DNA of 64,000 nt from Amycolatopsis sp. DSM 110486 (GTDB lineage: Bacteria > Actinomycetota > Actinomycetes > Mycobacteriales > Pseudonocardiaceae), in assembly GCF_019468465.1 (NCBI RefSeq), contig NZ_CP080519.1, positions 1,689,001 through 1,753,000 on the forward strand, in the 5' to 3' direction. Of this stretch, positions 15,049 to 23,728 are shown in pieces. Below the pieces are notes generated by a model. The model did not search any database. It saw only the letters and a program-made list of their open reading frames with translations, and was not told the origin of the DNA. A program made the translations under genes and the position numbers. Position 1 is the stretch's first letter. The number at the start of each line of letters is the position of its first letter.

Positions 15049-16550
15049 CCGCGAAGGTTCCTCTTCAGCACCTTGCCCGACGGCGTCCGCGGCAGCTCGT
15101 CGAGGAACACGAGATCCGCCGGCACCTTGAACTTCGCCAGCCGTTCGCGGCAGAACGCCACCAGCGCGTCGCGGTCCTGTGCCGCGCCCGGGCGCAGCAC
15201 GACGAAAGCCTGCGGCACCTCACCCCACCGCGGGTGGCCCATGCCGACCACCGCCGCCTCGACGACGTCGGGGTGCTCGTACAGCACGCGCTCCACCTCT
15301 GGCGTCGCGATGTTCTCGCCGCCCGACACGATCATGTCCTTCTTGCGGTCCTCGACGTAGAGGTACCCGTCCTCGTCGAGCCGCCCGACGTCGCCGGTGT
15401 GGAACCAGCCGTCGCGGAACGCCTTCGCCGTCGCGGCCTCGTCGCGCCAGTACCCGATGCTCACCTTGGGCCCGCGCAACGCGATCTCGCCCAGCTCGCC
15501 GGTGGGCAGCGGCGCCCCGGTCTCGTCGACGATCCGGACTTCGAGGTGCACCACCGGCCGCCCGACGGAACCCACCTTGGCCAGCATGTGCTCGGGGTCG
15601 TTGAAGGTATCGCCCGACACGGTCTCGGTGAGCCCGTACGCGTCGGAGAACCACGCCTTCGGGAACGCGGCGAGGATCTTCTCCACCAGCGGCACCGGCA
15701 TCTTCTCCCCGCCACCGATGATGAACCGGATCGACGACGTGTCACGTTCCAGGATGTCGGGCAGCTGCAGGATCGCGTTCATCATCGACGGCGCCAGCCA
15801 GATGTTGCTCGGCCGCTCGCGCTCGATCGTGTCCACGACCTCGGCCGCGTCGAACTTCCGCAGCACGATCAGTGAGCCGCCCGCGTGTAGCGTGCCGACG
15901 CCGGGCAGGTCGAACCCGCCGACGTGGTACAGCGGCCCGCACACCAACGTCGCGTCCTCGGCGGTGATGCCGAACTCGACGAGGTGGCCGAGGTTCTTCC
16001 ACGCCAGGTTCCCGTGCGTGATCTGCACGCCCTTCGGCCGCGACGTCGTGCCGGACGTGTACATCAGCCGCTGCAGGTCATCCGCGCCGACCGACGCCGG
16101 CGTCACGGAACGGCCGAGGTTCGAGCCCACCAGGTCTTGGTACGACGTCCAGCCCGAAGCACTTCCACCCAGCAACAGCCGCTGCTTCAGACCCGGCAAC
16201 GGCAGAGTGTCCACCGACGACTGGAACTCCGGCTCCGTCAGCAGCGCCACCGCGCCCGAATGCTCGAGGACGTAACGCCATTCCTCGGGCGAGAGCCGGT
16301 AGTTGAGTGGCAGGAACGCGGCCCCGATCCGGTTCACCGCGAAGACCGCCTCCAGGAACTCGAGGTGGTTGTACAGCAGCAGCCCGACGACGTCACCGCG
16401 GCCGATGCCCAGCTCCGTGAGCCCGGACGCCAGCGCGTCGACCCGGGTGAGCAGCTCGCGGTTGGTCAAGGACCGCGAACCCTGGCTGAGCACCACCTTG
16501 TCCGGATACCGGCCGGTGTTGTGGTCGAGGATCGTGGCGAAGTTCGACAT
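15045..16550 (-). CDS. Acyl-CoA ligase (AMP-dependent synthetase)
   Basis: A 501-residue adenylate-forming ligase, complete: LMYTSGTTSRPKGVQITHGN (phosphate loop), DAYGLTETVSG, WFHTGDVGRLDEDGYLYVEDRKKDMIVSGGEN, and PRTPSGKVLKRNLRG with the catalytic lysine. It is coupled at both ends (ATGA with the downstream SDR, TGATG with the upstream SDR). In an operon with HyuA/HyuB-type carboxylase subunits, a ligase could activate the 3-oxo acid formed by carboxylation, as the benzoylacetate-CoA ligase does in acetophenone degradation. That parallel is inference; the substrate is not readable. Confidence 0.94.
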   Translation of the reverse strand: MSNFATILDHNTGRYPDKVVLSQGSRSLTNRELLTRVDALASGLTELGIGRGDVVGLLLYNHLEFLEAVFAVNRIGAAFLPLNYRLSPEEWRYVLEHSGAVALLTEPEFQSSVDTLPLPGLKQRLLLGGSASGWTSYQDLVGSNLGRSVTPASVGADDLQRLMYTSGTTSRPKGVQITHGNLAWKNLGHLVEFGITAEDATLVCGPLYHVGGFDLPGVGTLHAGGSLIVLRKFDAAEVVDTIERERPSNIWLAPSMMNAILQLPDILERDTSSIRFIIGGGEKMPVPLVEKILAAFPKAWFSDAYGLTETVSGDTFNDPEHMLAKVGSVGRPVVHLEVRIVDETGAPLPTGELGEIALRGPKVSIGYWRDEAATAKAFRDGWFHTGDVGRLDEDGYLYVEDRKKDMIVSGGENIATPEVERVLYEHPDVVEAAVVGMGHPRWGEVPQAFVVLRPGAAQDRDALVAFCRERLAKFKVPADLVFLDELPRTPSGKVLKRNLRG

Positions 16551-17338
16551 CAGCGCTCCTGTGCGTGGAAGCTGTGCAGCTCGCCCCCGGCCGATCCCCA
16601 GTGGATGGTGCTGATCATGCCGCCGTCGGCGACCAGATCGGTGCCGGTGACGTAGTCCGCGCCCGGCCCGGCCAGGAACGCCACCACGCGCGCGATGTCG
16701 TCCGGCTCGCCGATGCGGCCCAGCGGTGTGTTCGCCACCGTTGCCGCGCGGATGTTCTCGTTGCCCAGTGTGTCGCGGTTCAGTCCGCTGTGGACGACAC
16801 CGGGACTCACGGAGTTAATGCGGATCCCGTCGACGGCCAGCTCGGCGGCCAGCTGCTTCGTCAGCGCCAGCACCCCGCCTTTCGCCGCCGTGTACGACGA
16901 AAAGCCGTACCCGGCGTGCCCGGCGATCGACGCGATCTGCACGATCGAGCCGCCGCCACCCGCGGCCATCGCCGGAATCACCTGCTTGAGCAGGATGAAG
17001 TACCCGGTGAGGTTCACATCGAGCACCCGCCGCCACTCGCCCACAGTGGACTCCAGCAGCTTCTTGCGGATGATGATCCCCGCGGCGTTCACCAGTACCT
17101 TCGGCGGACCGAACCGTTCGACGGCCTCGCTCACCGCGTCGGCCACGGCGTCTTCGTCGGTGACGTCGACCGCGAACGCCGCCGCGGCCACGGAAAGTTC
17201 CTTCGCCGTGCGCTCGGCCGCGGCTCCGTCGGAGTCGAGCAGCACGAGCGGCCGGCCGTCCTCGGCGAGCCGCAGCGCGCAGGCGCGGCCGATCCCGGAG
17301 CCCGCCCCGGTGACGACCGCGCAGCCTGTCTTGTCCAC
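16550..17338 (-). CDS. SDR-family oxidoreductase
   Basis: A 262-residue classical SDR: TGAGSGIGRACALRLA, NAAGI, IASIAGHAGYGFSSYTAAKGG with the Ser/Tyr/Lys triad, and a DLVADGGM C-terminal motif. The last 20 residues extend beyond the usual end. The start is GTG, with AAGGAGG about six bases upstream. Its stop overlaps the ligase start by one base. It is the second SDR of the operon, probably acting on a secondary alcohol or 3-hydroxyacyl intermediate. Confidence 0.93.
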   Translation of the reverse strand: MDKTGCAVVTGAGSGIGRACALRLAEDGRPLVLLDSDGAAAERTAKELSVAAAAFAVDVTDEDAVADAVSEAVERFGPPKVLVNAAGIIIRKKLLESTVGEWRRVLDVNLTGYFILLKQVIPAMAAGGGGSIVQIASIAGHAGYGFSSYTAAKGGVLALTKQLAAELAVDGIRINSVSPGVVHSGLNRDTLGNENIRAATVANTPLGRIGEPDDIARVVAFLAGPGADYVTGTDLVADGGMISTIHWGSAGGELHSFHAQER

Positions 17339-17362
17339 AGTGGACCTCCTTCCGCGGGGCGC

Positions 17363-18121
17363 TCAGCCCATCGCGTAACCCCCGTTGACGTCGACCACCG
17401 CACCCGTCATGTAGCTCGCCGCGGGCGAGGCCAGGAAGGCCGCCACGCGCGCGATCTCCTCGGGCCGCGCCAGGCGGCCGAGCGGGTTGTAGTCGTCGGA
17501 ATACCCCTTGCCCACGATCATGTCCGTGTCCACCACGCCAGGAGCCACGGCGTTGGCGACGATCCCGTTGCGGGCCTCGGTTTTCGCGAGCCACTTCACC
17601 ACCGCGTGGACCGCGCCCTTGCTGGCCACGTAGTGCGGGCCGGCGAGCACGCCGCCGACCTTGCCCGCCACCGAGCCGATGCAGACGACCCGCGCGTCGT
17701 GACCGCGCAGGAACGGCAGCGCGCCGCCGATGCACCACAGCGTGCCCTTGACGTTCACGCCGAGCACCGCGTCCACTTCGGACTCCGGCAGCTCGTCGAG
17801 CCGCATCGTCTCGCCGTAGACGGCCGCGCACGTCACCAAGGCGTCGAGCCGGTTGCCCGGCCCCGCCGCCTCGGCCATGGCCGAGGCGGCGGCGGTGCGG
17901 TCGGTGACGTCGAGGACCAGACCCGCGGCGGAACCGCCGGCCTCGGTGATCTCGGCGACGGTCGCGGCGGGATCCCGGGCGTCGAGCACCGTGACGTGGG
18001 CCCCGGCGAGCGCGAGCTCGACGGCGATCCGGCTGCCGATCCCGCGCGCCGCACCGGTCACGACCGCACGCGCCCCGGCCAGGGATGCCGGGCCACGCGG
18101 GTCGAGAACTCCGTGGCTCAC
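17363..18121 (-). CDS. SDR-family oxidoreductase
   Basis: A 252-residue classical SDR: ARAVVTGAARGIGSRIA, CIGSVAGKVGGVLAGPHYVASKGAV (Ser, Tyr, Lys), and VVDVNGGYAMG at the end. The start is a GTG that overlaps the upstream CMD gene's stop as GTGA; the frame is open further upstream, but only through the CMD gene in the wrong frame. The NNAG motif is replaced by VTCAAVYG. It is the third SDR of the operon. Confidence 0.92.
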   Translation of the reverse strand: MSHGVLDPRGPASLAGARAVVTGAARGIGSRIAVELALAGAHVTVLDARDPAATVAEITEAGGSAAGLVLDVTDRTAAASAMAEAAGPGNRLDALVTCAAVYGETMRLDELPESEVDAVLGVNVKGTLWCIGGALPFLRGHDARVVCIGSVAGKVGGVLAGPHYVASKGAVHAVVKWLAKTEARNGIVANAVAPGVVDTDMIVGKGYSDDYNPLGRLARPEEIARVAAFLASPAASYMTGAVVDVNGGYAMG

Positions 18122-18513
18122 GCCGACTTCTGCTCGTGCGCCGCCAGTTCCTCCATCAGCACGGGGACCCCGAGGGTGCAGGTGTGGATCCCGAGCACGC
18201 TCGTGAGCTCCAGCACCTCCATGATCTCCTCCTTGGTGGCCCCGTAGCCGAGGGCATTGCGGATGTGCTGGCGCAGCCCGGGCTCGTAGAGGTGCGTGGT
18301 GGAGGCGTCGATCGCGGTGTAGATCAGCTCCTTGACCTTCGGCTCCAGCACCCCCTTGCGCCACGGCACCGCCGAGAAGTTCAGGTACGCCTCGAAGAAG
18401 TCCGGGTCGAGGCTCAGCAGCCCTTCCCAGAACGTGTTCCAGTACCCGCGCTCGGCGAGGAACGTCTCCCGCAGCTTGTTCTGCCGGTCGACGTCCGTCC
18501 CGTTCTCGGACAA
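18118..18513 (-). CDS. Carboxymuconolactone decarboxylase-family (AhpD-like) protein
   Basis: A 131-residue alpha-helical protein with the CMD core (PKVKELIYTAIDASTTHLYEPGLRQHIRNALGYGATKEEIMEVLELTSVLG). It lacks the CxxC pair of true AhpD peroxidase partners, so a thiol-peroxidase role is unlikely; a decarboxylase, lactone or structural role is possible. The start is a TTG preceded by GGGAGG at five bases; no ATG or GTG fits better. It sits between the HyuB gene (11-base gap) and an SDR (GTGA overlap), so it belongs to the operon. Confidence 0.87.
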   Translation of the reverse strand: MSENGTDVDRQNKLRETFLAERGYWNTFWEGLLSLDPDFFEAYLNFSAVPWRKGVLEPKVKELIYTAIDASTTHLYEPGLRQHIRNALGYGATKEEIMEVLELTSVLGIHTCTLGVPVLMEELAAHEQKSA

Positions 18514-18524
18514 CGGTTCCTCCC

Positions 18525-20453
18525 CTACTTCGCGGCCAGCTCGGCGCGGCGCTTGGCGGTGGCTTCCTGGTCGATCTTCAGGTTCTCCGGGTCGCCGTGC
18601 GGGTCGCCGGAGATCACCACGCCGTAGTCGCGGTACGCGCCCTCGATGGTCACGTACTCGTCGCGCACGTCGCGGCACACGCGCTCGGGATCGCGCTGCA
18701 GCGGTGAACCCCAGCCGCCGCCGCCGTTGGTGAGGTAGCGGAACACCGCGTTGGGCTTGGTGTGCCACACCGGGGTGCTGGCGAAGTAGAAGTACTCGCC
18801 GTTCGGGTCCACGGTCTTGGTCTTCGGGTCGAGCATCCCGGCGACGGGCGTCGCGCCCGAGTAGACCTCGGGTTCGGTGCCGATGAGGTCCTTGTCCTTC
18901 GTGACGTTCTTGTAGTCCGGGTGGAACACCCAGGTCGCGCCGAGCGCGCCGGCCTCACCGCCGTAGACGCCGACGCCACTCGCGGTCTTGGTGTGCAGCG
19001 GGCTCGACCAGTGTTCCGCGTCCGTCAGGTACAGCGTGTCCTTGAGCACGGCCGCGCCACCGCGGTTGTCGCCCGCGCCGCCGCTGTCCGGCGCGTACTC
19101 CTTGCGCAGCACCACGGCCGGCAGCTCGGACTCGATGGCTTCCGTGGCCGGGTCCAGGTTGTTGGCCTGGTAGACCACGGAGTAGCTGTCGGCGTCGCCG
19201 TCCTGCGTCGCGCCCCAAGGCCCGTGCTCGCCGCCGCACTGCGCGGTGGTGACCCACGGGGTGCCATCGGGCAGGACTCCGTTGGCGTTGTGGATGTTCA
19301 GCGAGCCGTAGTCGCCGCCGACGGCCTTGCGGCCCAGCGCCTTCTCCAGCGCGCGGAACACCGCGAGCAGTACCGGCCCGGTGCTTTCCCAGTACAGGAA
19401 CACCGCGCCGTCCGGTGGCGTGGCGCTGATGAACGTGCCGGCCGGCAGGACGATGTCGATCGGCCGGTACGCGCCGGAGGTGAACGGCGTGGCCGGGTCG
19501 ATGAGGAACTTCAACGCGACACCGACGGCGGTCTTCGTGTCGAGGATGCCGGCGTTGATCGACGTGCGCGCCTGCGGCGAGGTGCCCGAGAAATCGAGCT
19601 CCATCCGGTCGGCGGCCTTGGTGATCCTCAGTCGGATCTTGTACTCGACGGTGTCGTCGACGCCGTCGCAGTCGATGCCTTCCTCGGCCTCGTACACGCC
19701 GTCGGGCAGCTCGGCCAGCGCGGTGCTCATGGACTCGGCCGACACGTCGGTGGAGTAGCGGATCGCGCCGAGGTACGCGTCGACGCCGTAGCGCTCCACG
19801 CTCTCGTTGATCAGCTTCTCGCCCAGCAGCAGGTTCTGGTAGATCGTCTTGATGTCGGGCAGCAGCAGCGCGCAGTAACGGGCGTTGTCGAAGATCAGGT
19901 TGAACGCCGACTTCACCGGCTTGTCTTTCTTGTACAGCTGCATCGGCGCGATCACGAGGCCGTTCTCGTACACGTTGCGCTTGGTGCCGGAGAAGCCCGC
20001 CGGGATCACGCCGCCCATGTCGAGCTGGTGCGCGCGCAGCGTGACGAGCGAGATCAGCTTGCCCTCGTGGAACACCGGGCGGATGAAGCAGATGTCGTTC
20101 ACGTGGTTGCCCGCGCGGTACGGGTCGTTGCAGATCACCACGTCACCCGGTTCGAGGTTCTCCGGGCCGTACTCCTCGATGGTGTTGCGCACGGCCTCGG
20201 ACATGGTGCCGAGGAACATCGCGAGGCTGTTGCTCACCGAGGACATCGGGTAGTTCTGTTCCGGCGGGCCGGAGATCGTCGCCGCGAAGTCGTACCAGTC
20301 GCGCAGGATGAGCGAGAACGCGTTGTTGAGCAGGCCGGTGCACATGTGCTGCACGATGTAGCGCATGCGGCTCGACAGGACCGACGCGGTGAAGCGGTCG
20401 GAGCCGTACAGCTCGGCGAACTGGGCGTCGTCGAGGTCCTTCAGAGAGGTCAT
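18525..20453 (-). CDS. Hydantoinase B / oxoprolinase-family protein (HyuB-like carboxylase or hydrolase subunit)
   Basis: A 642-residue HyuB-family protein (DPYRAGNHVNDICFIRPVF, ARAHQLDMGGVIPAGF-like and GEHGPWGATQDGDADSYS segments). HyuA/HyuB pairs occur in ATP-dependent N-methylhydantoinase, 5-oxoprolinase, and acetone and acetophenone carboxylases. It follows the HyuA gene with a three-base gap, so the two subunits are made together. With the acyl-CoA ligase and SDRs downstream, a carboxylase of a ketone substrate seems more likely than a hydantoinase, but the sequence alone does not decide. Confidence 0.9.
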   Translation of the reverse strand: MTSLKDLDDAQFAELYGSDRFTASVLSSRMRYIVQHMCTGLLNNAFSLILRDWYDFAATISGPPEQNYPMSSVSNSLAMFLGTMSEAVRNTIEEYGPENLEPGDVVICNDPYRAGNHVNDICFIRPVFHEGKLISLVTLRAHQLDMGGVIPAGFSGTKRNVYENGLVIAPMQLYKKDKPVKSAFNLIFDNARYCALLLPDIKTIYQNLLLGEKLINESVERYGVDAYLGAIRYSTDVSAESMSTALAELPDGVYEAEEGIDCDGVDDTVEYKIRLRITKAADRMELDFSGTSPQARTSINAGILDTKTAVGVALKFLIDPATPFTSGAYRPIDIVLPAGTFISATPPDGAVFLYWESTGPVLLAVFRALEKALGRKAVGGDYGSLNIHNANGVLPDGTPWVTTAQCGGEHGPWGATQDGDADSYSVVYQANNLDPATEAIESELPAVVLRKEYAPDSGGAGDNRGGAAVLKDTLYLTDAEHWSSPLHTKTASGVGVYGGEAGALGATWVFHPDYKNVTKDKDLIGTEPEVYSGATPVAGMLDPKTKTVDPNGEYFYFASTPVWHTKPNAVFRYLTNGGGGWGSPLQRDPERVCRDVRDEYVTIEGAYRDYGVVISGDPHGDPENLKIDQEATAKRRAELAAK

Positions 20454-20456
20454 GGT

Positions 20457-22487
20457 TCACGCCTTCCGGATGCGCAGCTCGCCGTAGGTCCCGACGGTCG
20501 CGACCTGACCCGGGACGAGGAACGTGGTGGACAGCGGTTCGCGGACGACCGCGGGGCCGGGGACCTTGTCGCCGACGCGGAGGTCGGCGCGCTGGTACTC
20601 GCCGGCGTCGAGCACGTCGTCGGTGAGGTAGCGGATCTTCAGCGTGCGCGTCGGCTGCAGGGTGTCGCCGGACGCGCGCTCCGGGATCTTCGGGTACTCG
20701 ACCTTGTCGGCCTTCGCGACGGCCTGGACGCGGTAGGTGACGCCCTGCACGGGCAGGGCCTCGAACTTGTTGCCCGAGCGCTCGGCGTAGGCCTCGTGGA
20801 AGTTCGCGACCATCGTGGCGACGGCCTCCGCGTCGATCGTGCCGGCGGGCACGCCGATGAACGGCGTTTCCCACGTCTGGCCGGCCAGCCGTCCGTCGAA
20901 GCTGCGGACGAACTCGATGTTGTCGCGGTCCTTCTCCTGCAGGCGTTCGCGCAGCCGCTCCTCCATGGAGTGGTAGACCTTGTCGACCTGTTCGGCCGCC
21001 TCGGACGTGAGCAGCGTGTAGGCGCTGCGGCTGTCGGCGTAGACGAGGTCGGAGCTGACAAGGCCCAGCGCGGAGAACAGCCCCGGGTGCGGCGGCACGA
21101 TGACCTCGGCCGCGTGCACCAGGTCGAGCACCGCGGGCAGCAGCATCGGGCCGGCCGCACCGTAGGCGACGAGGCTGTAGTCGCGCGGGTCGACACCGTG
21201 CTGGATGGCGATGTTCACGACGCCCTCGGCGATGTTGTTCACGCCGATGTTGAACGCGTAGCTCACGCGCTGCTCGAACGACAGCTTCGAGTCGAGCGCC
21301 TCGAAGGCTTGCCGGGAGAGGTCCGGGTCGAGCTTCATGCGGCCACCGGCGAACCCGTCGGGGTCGATGATGCCCATCAGCAGGCAGGTGTCGGTGGTTG
21401 TCGGCTGCCGGCCGCCCAGGCCGTAGCAGGCCGGGCCGGGGTCGGCGCCCGCGCTGCCCGGGCCGACCTTCAGCTCGCCCGCCGGGTTGATCGTGACGAG
21501 GCTGCCGCCGCCGGCGCCGATGCTGGAGACCTCGTTGGACAGTGCGTTCACGATCAGGTCGTGTTCGAGTTCGAACGTCGTGTTCACGAACGGCTTGCCG
21601 TCGCTGACCATGCTGATGTCGCACGAGGTGCCGCCGACGTCCGCGCACAGCAGGTTGCCGGCGCCGATCAGGCCGCCGAAGTGGGCGCTGGACACGGTTC
21701 CCGCCGCGGGGCCGGCGAACACGATGCGGAACGGGTGCTCCATCGCGACGTCGGAGCGCACCAGCTGCGCGGCGCAGTCGGCGAAGTTGAGGTCTCCGGT
21801 GAAGCCGAGGTCGCGCAGGCCGGCGTCGAGGCGTTTGGTGTAGGCGTCGTAAGTCAGGCGCATGAAGACGTCGATGACCGTGGTCGACGCGCGCGCGAAC
21901 TCCTTGGCGAGCGGGGAGACCTCGCTGGAGATCGACACCGGGATGTCGCCGAGCTCTTCGTGCACGAGCTGGCGCAGGCGCTCTTCGTGATGGTTGTTCA
22001 CGTATGCGTTGATGAGGCAGATGGCCACACCTTCGACGCCGCACTTGCGCAGCACCGCGAGCTCTTCGCGCGCGTGGTCCTCGTCGAGCTGGATCAGGAT
22101 GCCGCCGTCGGCGGTCAGCCGCTCGCGGATGCCGCGCCGGAGGTACCGGGGCACGAGCGGCCGGTTCGCGTCGCCGTAGGAGCGGCGCCACGCCGGGTTC
22201 GTCAGGCCTTCGACCGGGCGCCAGGTGCGGCCGATGTCGAGGATGTCCCGGTGTCCCAGCGTGGTCAGGAAAGCGATCTTCGGCAGCCGCCGCGTGATGA
22301 TCGCGTTGAGGCCGTGGGTGCTGGCGTGGTTGAAGACCGCGGACGCGCTCACGCCGACTTCTTCGGCACCTCGCAGCACACCGCGTTCGGTGGTGCGCAC
22401 GTCCGTGGCGACCTTGACGGTCTTGATCTCGCCATCGGCGATCGCCACCACGTCCGTGAACGTGCCGCCGACGTCTACTCCGATCAT
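20457..22487 (-). CDS. Hydantoinase A / oxoprolinase-family protein (HyuA-like, ATP-binding subunit)
   Basis: A 676-residue HyuA-family protein with the ASKHA-type ATP-binding signatures: MIGVDVGGTFTDVVAI at the N terminus, CADVGGTSCDISMVSDGKP in the middle and SSIGAGGGSLVTI. These subunits bind ATP and phosphorylate the substrate in acetone and acetophenone carboxylases or in oxoprolinase. The C-terminal SxL/HyuA-C region is present and the length is normal. It is preceded by a small 88-residue protein gene (29-base gap) and followed immediately by HyuB. Confidence 0.93.
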   Translation of the reverse strand: MIGVDVGGTFTDVVAIADGEIKTVKVATDVRTTERGVLRGAEEVGVSASAVFNHASTHGLNAIITRRLPKIAFLTTLGHRDILDIGRTWRPVEGLTNPAWRRSYGDANRPLVPRYLRRGIRERLTADGGILIQLDEDHAREELAVLRKCGVEGVAICLINAYVNNHHEERLRQLVHEELGDIPVSISSEVSPLAKEFARASTTVIDVFMRLTYDAYTKRLDAGLRDLGFTGDLNFADCAAQLVRSDVAMEHPFRIVFAGPAAGTVSSAHFGGLIGAGNLLCADVGGTSCDISMVSDGKPFVNTTFELEHDLIVNALSNEVSSIGAGGGSLVTINPAGELKVGPGSAGADPGPACYGLGGRQPTTTDTCLLMGIIDPDGFAGGRMKLDPDLSRQAFEALDSKLSFEQRVSYAFNIGVNNIAEGVVNIAIQHGVDPRDYSLVAYGAAGPMLLPAVLDLVHAAEVIVPPHPGLFSALGLVSSDLVYADSRSAYTLLTSEAAEQVDKVYHSMEERLRERLQEKDRDNIEFVRSFDGRLAGQTWETPFIGVPAGTIDAEAVATMVANFHEAYAERSGNKFEALPVQGVTYRVQAVAKADKVEYPKIPERASGDTLQPTRTLKIRYLTDDVLDAGEYQRADLRVGDKVPGPAVVREPLSTTFLVPGQVATVGTYGELRIRKA

Positions 22488-22516
22488 GGAACTACCCGCC
22501 TTTCGGTGATTCGTGG

Positions 22517-22783
22517 TCAGTAAACGTCGAGGCCGTCGGAGGTGAGGACGATGGGGCCGAGCAGCGGGCCGGTTTCACGGCTCACCGATTCGAGCGTTTT
22601 CTGGTGCTTGACGACGGTGAACCAACCGCCTTCCGAGAGCACCGGGTAGCGGCGGAAATCCGCTGCGGTGGAACCGGGGAAATCCCGCTCGAGGTTCACG
22701 CCGAGCGCCTGCAGATCGGCGTCGGTGACCTCTTCCCGGGCTACCGAAAGTCCTTCGGGGACGGATGATTCGACTGCGTCCAT
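22517..22783 (-). CDS. Small protein, first gene of the HyuA/HyuB operon
   Basis: An 88-residue acidic soluble protein (EEVTDADLQALGVNLERDFPGS, then RRYPVLSEGGWFTVVKHQKTLESVSRETGPLLGPIVLTSDGLDVY). I do not recognise a named family. It has no cysteines, so it is not the zinc-carrying gamma subunit known from acetone carboxylase, but its size and position fit an accessory or small carboxylase subunit. It is the promoter-proximal gene of the eight-gene operon, 133 bases from the divergent enoyl-CoA hydratase start. Confidence 0.72.
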   Translation of the reverse strand: MDAVESSVPEGLSVAREEVTDADLQALGVNLERDFPGSTAADFRRYPVLSEGGWFTVVKHQKTLESVSRETGPLLGPIVLTSDGLDVY

Positions 22784-22826
22784 GGGCCATCACTCCGGTG
22801 TGTTGTGCCGCTGCCGAGTTTCGTGT

Positions 22827-22836
22827 ACCAATCGGT
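22827..22836. promoter_or_regulatory. Candidate operator ACC-AATC-GGT upstream of the carboxylase operon
   Basis: An ACC-N4-GGT dyad in the divergent promoter between the small-protein operon and the enoyl-CoA hydratase. The surrounding 23 bases match 17 of 23 positions of a stretch (27039-27061) in the E1/alcohol dehydrogenase divergent promoter. It may be the site of the nearby TetR protein; this is a weak inference from two sites. Confidence 0.35.
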
Positions 22837-22916
22837 CTAAGAAACCGTGATGGGAAGCACTGTAGGACCCTGATCGCGGCCTGACAAGCCCGGACCGGGT
22901 GAGGTGAGGAGCTTCA

Positions 22917-23696
22917 GTGATGACGGAACGGGTACACGTCGAAACCACCGGCCGGGTCGTGACGGTCCGCCTGGACCACCCGCCCCTCAACGCCTTCGAC
23001 ACCGAGATGCGCCACGCACTGGCCGACACCGCGGCGCGCTTGGCGGACTCCGACGACGTCCACGCGGTGGTGCTCCACGGCGGCTCGCGGGTGTTCGCTG
23101 CGGGCGCGGACATCAAGCAGCTGGCCGGGTTCTCGTTCGAGGAGGTACTCGGCTGGAACCGCGCGCTGCAGAAGGCGTTCACCCGGTTCGCCGAACTCCC
23201 GATGCCGGTTGTCGCGGCGGTCAACGGATACGCCCTCGGCGGCGGCATGGAACTCGCGCTCGCGGCCGACTACCGCATCGCGGCTCCCGACGCGGTGTTC
23301 GGCCAGCCGGAGGTGCTGCTCGGCATCATCCCGGGTTCCGGCGGCACGCAACGGCTGGCGCGCTTGATCGGCCCGTCGCGGGCGAAGGAGCTGCTGATGA
23401 CCGGACGACGAGTGCGTGCTCCGGAAGCGCTCTCCCTGGGGCTCGTGGATCGGATCGCTCCGGATCCCCTTGCCGCGGCTCTGGAGTACGCACAGGTTCT
23501 CGCGGCGGGCCCCCGGTTCGCGATCCAGGCGGTGAAGGAGGCCGTGGACCACGGGCTGGATTCGTCGATCGCCGCGGGCCTGGCCCTGGAACGCTCGCTC
23601 ATCGCCGGCCTGTTCGCCACGCGCGACCGCGACACCGGCATGGCGTCGTTCCTGCGCGACGGACCGGGCAAGGCCACGTTCGACCGTGACGCCTAG
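22917..23696 (+). CDS. Enoyl-CoA hydratase/isomerase family protein
   Basis: A 259-residue crotonase-fold protein. The oxyanion-hole segments are SRVFAAGADIKQLAGF and NGYALGGGMELALAADYRIAA; FGQPEVLLGIIPGSGGTQRLARLIG carries the glutamate region typical of hydratases. A GTG directly followed by ATG can start translation, both after GAGGTGAGGAG. It is divergent from the carboxylase operon and followed by a TetR gene on the same strand, so it probably supplies a beta-oxidation step for the CoA thioesters made by that operon. Confidence 0.94.
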   Translation: MMTERVHVETTGRVVTVRLDHPPLNAFDTEMRHALADTAARLADSDDVHAVVLHGGSRVFAAGADIKQLAGFSFEEVLGWNRALQKAFTRFAELPMPVVAAVNGYALGGGMELALAADYRIAAPDAVFGQPEVLLGIIPGSGGTQRLARLIGPSRAKELLMTGRRVRAPEALSLGLVDRIAPDPLAAALEYAQVLAAGPRFAIQAVKEAVDHGLDSSIAAGLALERSLIAGLFATRDRDTGMASFLRDGPGKATFDRDA

Positions 23697-23728
23697 AGTG
23701 GTGTGTCTGCCAGCAGCGGAGGGGAAAA

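Noticed and set aside
18762..22523. A 1253-residue open frame on the plus strand opposite HyuA/HyuB
   Set aside because: It is a high-GC shadow: Val/Arg/Ala/His-rich translation without domains, no SD, and the opposite strand holds two clear enzyme genes.
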